10,011 nucleotides of DNA from Desulfurococcales archaeon (GTDB lineage Archaea; Thermoproteota; Thermoprotei_A; Sulfolobales; AG1). The DNA lies in the NCBI GenBank assembly GCA_026990885.1, contig JALXCO010000291.1, positions 1 to 10,011 on the forward strand. The letters are read 5' to 3'. Under the pieces are notes generated by a model that had not been told where the DNA came from, did no database searches, and saw nothing but the letters and a program-made list of their open reading frames with translations. Within the stretch, counting starts at the first letter, position 1. The number at the start of each line of letters is the position of its first letter. The translations under genes were made by a program, and so were the position numbers. Below, one piece after another: positions 6,129 to 10,011 of the stretch.

Positions 6129-6144
6129 AAACATTTAAATGTTT
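6129..6144. promoter_or_regulatory. 16-bp perfect palindrome in the CBS gene promoter
   Basis: AAACATTTAAATGTTT is a perfect 16-base palindrome, 46 bases upstream of the CBS GTG start. Its core TTTAAAT can also serve as a TATA box for the minus strand, which would give a leader of about 27 bases. A half copy, AAACATTT, recurs at 6096-6103. The arrangement suits an operator overlapping a core promoter, but the binding protein is unknown. Confidence 0.5.
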
Positions 6145-6198
6145 AACGAAATGCTGTAGGGTTTCTATTTAATGAAGCCGATAATACAAATCATAATA

Positions 6199-6240
6199 CC
6201 GCGGCACCACCGGCAGGTTGATGCCTGTGCGGGGGCACCA
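6199..6240. other. GC-rich block with possible hairpin and GGCACCA direct repeats
   Basis: Within the AT-richer 6084-6304 gap this block is markedly GC-rich. Bases 6210-6217 (CCGGCAGG) can pair with 6224-6232 (CCTGTGCGG) around a six-base TTGATG loop, using one G-U pair and one bulged base. GGCACCA occurs at 6203-6209 and again at 6234-6240, flanking the hairpin, 31 bases apart. It lies upstream of the lysA TATA box, so it should not be in the lysA leader. It may be a protein-binding site or part of a small RNA; I cannot tell which. Confidence 0.35.
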
Positions 6241-6249
6241 TATATATGG
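6238..6249 (+). promoter_or_regulatory. Probable lysA TATA box (palindromic)
   Basis: CCATATATATGG is a 12-base palindrome with a TATATAT core. Transcription about 25 bases downstream would leave a leader of roughly 35 bases before the TTG at 6305. Immediately downstream, TGGGGG-T-CCCCCCA (6251-6264) forms a second symmetrical element between the box and the expected start site, a position where a repressor could act. Confidence 0.5.
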
Positions 6250-6304
6250 ATGGGGGTCCCCCCAATATTAGTCTCCGAGGCTATTCATGTGTAGGGAGTG
6301 ATGC

Positions 6305-7549
6305 TTGATTAGGTACGTCGATGGAGCCCTATATATAGGATCCTATAGAGCGCGGGACCTCGCAGAGAGGTACGGCACCCCCCTCTATGTCTACGATACA
6401 GACCACATATCCGAGGCTGTAGCTAGGCTTAGGGGCTCCCTATCGATTGTGGGTGATGTGGATATCTATTACTCTATGAAGGCTAATTCCAACCCGCATA
6501 TAGTTAGGTTTATATACGGCCTTGGTGTCGGTATAGAGACAACTTCCGCTGGCGAGGTCTACATAGCTATCGAGTCGGGGGTTGATCCTGGGAGAATAAT
6601 GTTTACTTCTCCCGGAGTTTCCTTGAGCGAGCTTCGCTATATTATCGAGAACGGTGTTAGGATCAATGTTAATTCTATCGGCCAGCTAAAAATGATCTGC
6701 GGGCTAGACACGAAGCCCGAGGCCATAGGGCTGAGAATCAATACCGGCGTGGCTTCCGGGCACCATAGGTATGTGGCTACTGGGGACCCCCACTCCAAGT
6801 TCGGGATCTCTCTGGAGGATGCCGATAGAGCATTCAGGATCGCTGAGGAATGCGGCATCACTATTGAGAGGCTCCACAGCCATATCGGATCGGGTATAGC
6901 TGATGCTGAGCCATATATAGAGAACCTATCCATCCTGCTCAACCTCGCCTCCAAACACAGGGGCGTTACCGAGATCGATATCGGCGGCGGGTTCGGCATC
7001 AAGTACAGGGATGAGGATCCAGAGCTAAATATAGATGATCTTGCGGAGGCTGTCTCGAAAACAATAGAATCCTGGATGAAGCGCAGCGGCGGCAGATCTG
7101 TGAGGCTTGCTGTCGAGCCTGGAAGATTTATTGTGGCTAGATCCGGGGTTCTTCTAGCCAGGGTTCTAGACGTCTTTCACCGTGGGGGTAGACAGGTGGT
7201 TATTGTTGAGTCGGGATTCAACCATCTTATCAGGCCCGTCCTATACGGCTCATACCACAGGGTTGTGCCTGCTGAAAACAGCGGGTCTAGAGAGATTCTT
7301 GATACCGATATCTACGGCCCCCTCTGCGAGTCCGGAGACTACCTGGCTCTCTCGAGGAAACTACCCAAGCTTTCTGTAGGTGATCTTGTAGCTGTCCTCG
7401 ATGTTGGTGCGTATGGGATGGTTATGGCTTCCACATACAACTCTAAGCCTCTGCCCGCGGAAATCATGGTCTCCGGTGGCGAGGTTAGGGTTATTAGGTA
7501 TAGGCAGGGGTTTAGGGATCTCCTCTCCCTGATCCCGAAGCCCCGCTGA
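6305..7549 (+). CDS. lysA: Diaminopimelate decarboxylase
   Basis: This PLP-dependent enzyme converts meso-diaminopimelate to L-lysine and CO2, the last step of the DAP lysine pathway. The 414 residues are a normal length for the alanine-racemase-fold (group IV) decarboxylases. Key features are the PLP lysine in YYSMKAN (K59), GHHRYVATGDPHSKFGIS (152-169), LHSHIGSG (190-197), the glycine-rich phosphate loop IGGGFGI (226-232), EPGR (271-274), and GPLCESGD (338-345) with the catalytic cysteine C341, followed by AYGMVMASTYN (369-379). CESGD together with the overall pattern favours DAP over ornithine or arginine decarboxylase. Translation starts at TTG (6305-6307), the first possible start after an in-frame TGA at 6299, with GGGAG six bases upstream. 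No other lysine gene is nearby. The 3' end overlaps the convergent UDG gene by 38 bases. Confidence 0.93.
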   Translation: MIRYVDGALYIGSYRARDLAERYGTPLYVYDTDHISEAVARLRGSLSIVGDVDIYYSMKANSNPHIVRFIYGLGVGIETTSAGEVYIAIESGVDPGRIMFTSPGVSLSELRYIIENGVRINVNSIGQLKMICGLDTKPEAIGLRINTGVASGHHRYVATGDPHSKFGISLEDADRAFRIAEECGITIERLHSHIGSGIADAEPYIENLSILLNLASKHRGVTEIDIGGGFGIKYRDEDPELNIDDLAEAVSKTIESWMKRSGGRSVRLAVEPGRFIVARSGVLLARVLDVFHRGGRQVVIVESGFNHLIRPVLYGSYHRVVPAENSGSREILDTDIYGPLCESGDYLALSRKLPKLSVGDLVAVLDVGAYGMVMASTYNSKPLPAEIMVSGGEVRVIRYRQGFRDLLSLIPKPR

Positions 7550-8288
7550 AGCATCTGGGGGTGAAGCCGGCTAGCTCTATAGCCTTTCTGAATACCGAAA
7601 CAAGCATCTCGTGGGTCAGTGTTCCTGTCCACATGTTCCTCGGGCTTGGGTGGTAAGACGCTATAAGATACCTCTTTTCTCCGCCGCCGCCCAGGCTGAT
7701 CTCCAAGACCTTGCCGTGGCTAAAGGATCTAGAGGGTATATCGGTGCCCAGCATCTGCCGGAAAACCTTTATGAGTGTGTCCCAGGCAACCCTGCCTAGA
7801 GCTATATATACCCTCGCATTCCTGAGAAGGGCTATCTCCTCCAAGATATACCTGAAGCAGTTCCTCAGCTCAGATGCCAGAGGCCTGTTGTCTGGTGGAG
7901 CGCACTTCAGCGCCGCGGTGAGGTAGGTTCCGCACAGCTCTAAGCCGTCGTCCCGGGACCTCGAGTAGGGCTTGCTCGCTAACCCAACCTGGTGGAGTGC
8001 CTTCATGAGGTTCGTAGCCGTGTAGTCTCCGGTGAAAACCCTTCCAGTCCTGTTACCTCCATGGGGGGCTGGGGCCAAACCCACAACAACTATCCTCGCG
8101 TCTGCCGGGCCGTAGCCTGGGACGGGCCTGCTCCAGTATCTCTCACCCCTATACCTTGGGTTCGAGCCGGCGACCTCTACTCTGTATCTCGCTAGTCTCG
8201 GGCACAGGCTACACGCTATGAGATCTCTGTTGAGCTCCTCTATACTCCCATAGGCTCTGTTGGGGGTAACCTCTTTCCTCTCCTCCAC
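7512..8288 (-). CDS. Family 5 uracil-DNA glycosylase (UDGb type)
   Basis: This DNA repair glycosylase removes uracil, and in known UDGb enzymes other deaminated bases, from DNA. It has 258 residues. Four cysteines (C26 and C29 in CSLCP, then C129 and C144) fit the 4Fe-4S cluster of family 4/5 UDGs. Motif 1 is GLAPAPHGGNRTGRVFTGD (70-88); the GLAPAxxGGNRTGR form, lacking the acidic catalytic residue of other families, is the mark of family 5. The third motif is HPSPRN (213-218). Translation begins at GTG (8286-8288). The preceding gene ends with bases GAGGAGGTGATC, a near-full complement of the 16S tail, ten bases away. It is the last gene of the peptidase-SPOUT-UDG cluster. The C-terminal 18 or so residues (from FTPRCF) look dispensable and lie where the gene overlaps lysA. 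Hyperthermophiles face heavy cytosine deamination, so a repair role is plausible. Confidence 0.93.
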   Translation of the reverse strand: MEERKEVTPNRAYGSIEELNRDLIACSLCPRLARYRVEVAGSNPRYRGERYWSRPVPGYGPADARIVVVGLAPAPHGGNRTGRVFTGDYTATNLMKALHQVGLASKPYSRSRDDGLELCGTYLTAALKCAPPDNRPLASELRNCFRYILEEIALLRNARVYIALGRVAWDTLIKVFRQMLGTDIPSRSFSHGKVLEISLGGGGEKRYLIASYHPSPRNMWTGTLTHEMLVSVFRKAIELAGFTPRCFSGASGSGRGDP

Positions 8289-8294
8289 CTGTAT

Positions 8295-8888
8295 CTAGAT
8301 CACCTCCTCATACTCTATTGTGTAGCTCGCATCACCCACAAGGTACCTCACCAGCTCTATAGATATTAGGGGTTTACCACCCACCAGCGGGTAGGCGTAT
8401 GGCAGATAGATCTCGTGCTCTATACCCCTGGATAGGGTTCTCCTAATCCTAACGCCCCTAGCCACAGGGATCTCGTTGAGCCTTCTACCCCTATATACTT
8501 CGAGAACCATATATACAGATCCATCTATAGAGAACTGGAAGCCCCCAATATTCCTCTTAGCAGCCTGCGGAAACCTGCTGGATAGAAGCTCCCGGGTCCT
8601 CCCTCTGGGAGGGTGCGAGCCCAGTATCCCTCCAACAACAACATAGCTGTATTCCTCGAGGTCCCCTGGCTCCAGCTGCTCTCTTGCCTGTGGATCTAGA
8701 ATGATCACGTCGCCCGGATCTACAACCTCATAGAACCTCCTCCGTGTGCTGGGTATCCCGGGGACCTCCAAACCAGTTATAAGTAGCCTATCCCCCGCGA
8801 TCCTGTATGAGCTCCTGTACTCGATAAGTATCCACTCACCGGCGCTTGGCTCGAGGTGCTCTATAAAGATCTTTAACCCACCAGCCAT
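8295..8888 (-). CDS. SPOUT-fold methyltransferase, COG2428/Sfm1 type
   Basis: This probable SAM-dependent methyltransferase of the SPOUT superfamily has 197 residues, close to the family norm. Hallmarks in order are the N-terminal IEHLEP (9-14) followed by EWILIEY, DVIILDPQA (60-68), GGILGSHPPRGRT (86-98) which forms the trefoil-knot SAM site, RNIGGFQFSIDGSVY (112-126), and LPYAYPLVGGKPLIS (162-176). The eukaryotic relative, yeast Sfm1 (YOR021C), methylates an arginine of ribosomal protein uS3. Archaeal members (COG2428) are largely uncharacterised, so ribosomal-protein methylation here is an inference. The start is ATG at 8886-8888, with GGATG seven bases upstream. It sits 24 bases after the peptidase gene and 6 bases before the UDG gene, all on one strand and almost certainly one transcript. 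Confidence 0.88.
   Translation of the reverse strand: MAGGLKIFIEHLEPSAGEWILIEYRSSYRIAGDRLLITGLEVPGIPSTRRRFYEVVDPGDVIILDPQAREQLEPGDLEEYSYVVVGGILGSHPPRGRTRELLSSRFPQAAKRNIGGFQFSIDGSVYMVLEVYRGRRLNEIPVARGVRIRRTLSRGIEHEIYLPYAYPLVGGKPLISIELVRYLVGDASYTIEYEEVI
8298..8309 (-). promoter_or_regulatory. Strong Shine-Dalgarno for the UDG gene inside the upstream coding end
   Basis: The minus strand reads GAGGAGGTGATC, encoding the final EEVI of the SPOUT protein while matching the 16S rRNA 3' tail almost perfectly. The GTG start of the UDG lies ten bases beyond the GGAGGTGAT core. This decides the otherwise ambiguous GTG start and suggests translational coupling. Confidence 0.7.
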
Positions 8889-8912
8889 ACCGAAGCATCC
8901 AACCCATCCGAG

Positions 8913-10011
8913 CTATCCAGGCTCGAGCCCGAGCTTCATATATATGAAACCCATCACGTCCGACATCTCCCTAGCCACGATCTCTGGTGTCGATCCTATA
9001 TGCCCAGACACCCTCTCAACCCTCAGATAGCTCTCGTACCCATACTCCCTGAGCCTCGCGTGGAACTTGAATGCGTGGGCCGGATGCACGCGGTCGTCGT
9101 TTAGGCCTGTGTAGATATATGCAGGCGGGTACCCCCTGCCCCTCTCTATCCTGTGGTAGGGGGAGTAGCTCTCCAGATACCTCCTATCCTCCTCATTCTC
9201 GGGGTCCCCGTACTCCGGGACCCAGGCCCTGCCTATATACAGCTTGTCGAACCTGAGCATGTCTAGCACTGGGTAGCCAATCACTGCCGCGTCGAAAAGA
9301 TCTGGTCTCATGGTCATCACAGCCCCGACCAGCAGTCCCCCGTTGCTTCTTCCATGTGCAGCTATCCTTGATCCCTTCCTCCTCAGCTCTTCGGCAACAG
9401 CTATGAAGTCCTTGAACACGTTGATCTTGTTATGCCTCATCCCGGCTCTGTGCCACGCCTCGCCGTACTCCGATCCTCCCCTGAGGTTGGCCACAACCAG
9501 GGCTCCGCCGTCCTCTATGAGGGGTATGGACCATATGTAGTAGGTTGGCTTGAGCGCTATGCCGAATCCCCCGTAGCCGTATAGGACTACTCTAGATAGA
9601 TCCGTGTCCCTCCTCTTAACGATGAAGTAGTGTATATCGGTCCCGTCATGGGATCTGGCCCATCCATGCTCTATATCCACATTGTCGAGCCTCCTGGACT
9701 CAACCAGTGTCTCCCCCTTGAGGTTTCCCGTGTCTATCTTAACGATCCTGTATCTCTGGATATAGGACGACATCTCCAGTATGGCTTCACCACCCATGGA
9801 GTGGTCTGGTGATGCAGCTATTGTTGAGGGGACCTCTGGGTTGAGTGTGTCTACCACGGCTCCCCTCTGGTCGTAGTATATGATCTTGTTGAAGCACCCC
9901 CTATCTATGTACCCTACAGCAATGAAGCCCCCAACAAGCAGTGCCCAGTCGATGTATTCTCTACCCTCGGGAATTACCTCTCTATATCCCTGGCTGTCCA
10001 CACATATGACC
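8913..10011 (-). CDS. Prolyl oligopeptidase-family serine peptidase (5' end beyond window)
   Basis: This is the C-terminal part of an S9-family (prolyl oligopeptidase) enzyme, which cleaves short peptides, typically after proline. The frame stays open to the right edge. The GTG at 9999-10001 reads as an internal valine, so the true start lies outside; complete S9 proteins have about 600-700 residues. Counting from that GTG, the alpha/beta-hydrolase domain begins about residue 110. It holds YGYGGFGI (141-148), the oxyanion-side ANLRGGSEYGEAWH (171-184), the nucleophile elbow GRSNGGLL (217-224, Ser219), the acid in NDDRVHP (301-307) and the histidine in SGHIGS (332-337, His334). The catalytic triad is complete. 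The preceding part would be the last blades of the beta-propeller. No signal peptide can be judged. It heads the SPOUT-UDG cluster as seen here. Confidence 0.93.
   Translation of the reverse strand, partial: VICVDSQGYREVIPEGREYIDWALLVGGFIAVGYIDRGCFNKIIYYDQRGAVVDTLNPEVPSTIAASPDHSMGGEAILEMSSYIQRYRIVKIDTGNLKGETLVESRRLDNVDIEHGWARSHDGTDIHYFIVKRRDTDLSRVVLYGYGGFGIALKPTYYIWSIPLIEDGGALVVANLRGGSEYGEAWHRAGMRHNKINVFKDFIAVAEELRRKGSRIAAHGRSNGGLLVGAVMTMRPDLFDAAVIGYPVLDMLRFDKLYIGRAWVPEYGDPENEEDRRYLESYSPYHRIERGRGYPPAYIYTGLNDDRVHPAHAFKFHARLREYGYESYLRVERVSGHIGSTPEIVAREMSDVMGFIYMKLGLEPG

Noticed and set aside
6251..6264. TGGGGG-T-CCCCCCA as a transcription terminator
   Set aside because: A one-base loop cannot form, no T-run follows, and it lies between a promoter and its gene. 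It is kept only as a possible protein-binding palindrome.
9071..9812. Several short plus-strand frames
   Set aside because: They are shadows of the prolyl oligopeptidase, antisense to its catalytic Ser, Asp and His motifs.
9999..10001. GTG as the start of the oligopeptidase
   Set aside because: The frame continues open to the window edge, and the protein from here would lack most of the beta-propeller that S9A enzymes carry.
1..10011. CRISPR arrays, IS elements, tRNA or rRNA genes
   Set aside because: I found no regularly spaced repeats, transposase motifs, terminal inverted repeats or tRNA-like GTTCRA/CCA signatures on either strand.

Overview
The window looks like a piece of a thermophilic crenarchaeal chromosome. 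Support comes from AUA/AGG-rich codon use, frequent CTAG tetranucleotides, GGTG/GGAGGTGA-type ribosome binding sites, TATA-like boxes 20-30 bp upstream of start sites, and archaeal gene families: an archaeal-type sulfate adenylyltransferase with a zinc-site motif, a family 5 (UDGb-type) uracil-DNA glycosylase, a SPOUT methyltransferase of the COG2428/Sfm1 type, and a creatininase-fold amidohydrolase. No genus can be assigned from the sequence alone. Coding density is high, no stretch above 300 bases lacks a gene, and I see no tRNA, rRNA, IS element or CRISPR array.

Region 1 (1-2491, minus strand) is a compact sulfate-activation operon. In transcription order it holds a 74-residue ribbon-helix-helix (RHH) DNA-binding protein, sulfate adenylyltransferase (sat), APS kinase (cysC, sharing a GTGA overlap with sat) and a TauE/SafE-type permease that runs off the left edge. 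Together these would convert sulfate plus ATP to APS and then PAPS, with a sulfur-oxyanion or organosulfonate transporter attached. The permease has no ATG/GTG/TTG start at the expected place; an ATT preceded by GGTG is the best candidate.

Region 2 (2492-2646) is a divergent AT-rich control region. It contains four TAATTA motifs in 10-bp phase (2524, 2534, 2554, 2564), which form two interleaved inverted repeats over the likely promoter of the RHH-sat-cysC operon. It is the strongest regulatory signal in the window.

Region 3 (2647-5616, plus strand) holds a radical SAM protein (COG1533, SplB-like), an ABC ATPase of the MalK/FbpC/PotA type with no permease or binding protein beside it, and a creatininase-family amidohydrolase. 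A two-CBS-domain protein (5655-6083) converges on the last of these.

Region 4 (6084-6304) is a 221-bp divergent control region. It carries a perfect 16-bp palindrome near the CBS gene, a GC-rich hairpin-forming block flanked by GGCACCA repeats, and a TATA palindrome before lysA. The lysA gene (diaminopimelate decarboxylase, TTG start) follows and overlaps, tail to tail, the last gene of a minus-strand operon.

Region 5 (7512-10011, minus strand) reads prolyl oligopeptidase (5' end outside the window), SPOUT methyltransferase, then UDGb. It links protein turnover, probable translation-apparatus methylation and DNA repair in one likely transcript.

I do not see a clearly novel defence or mobile system. 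The features most worth follow-up are the RHH/TAATTA regulatory module on sulfate activation, the permease's non-canonical start, and the unexplained structure upstream of lysA.
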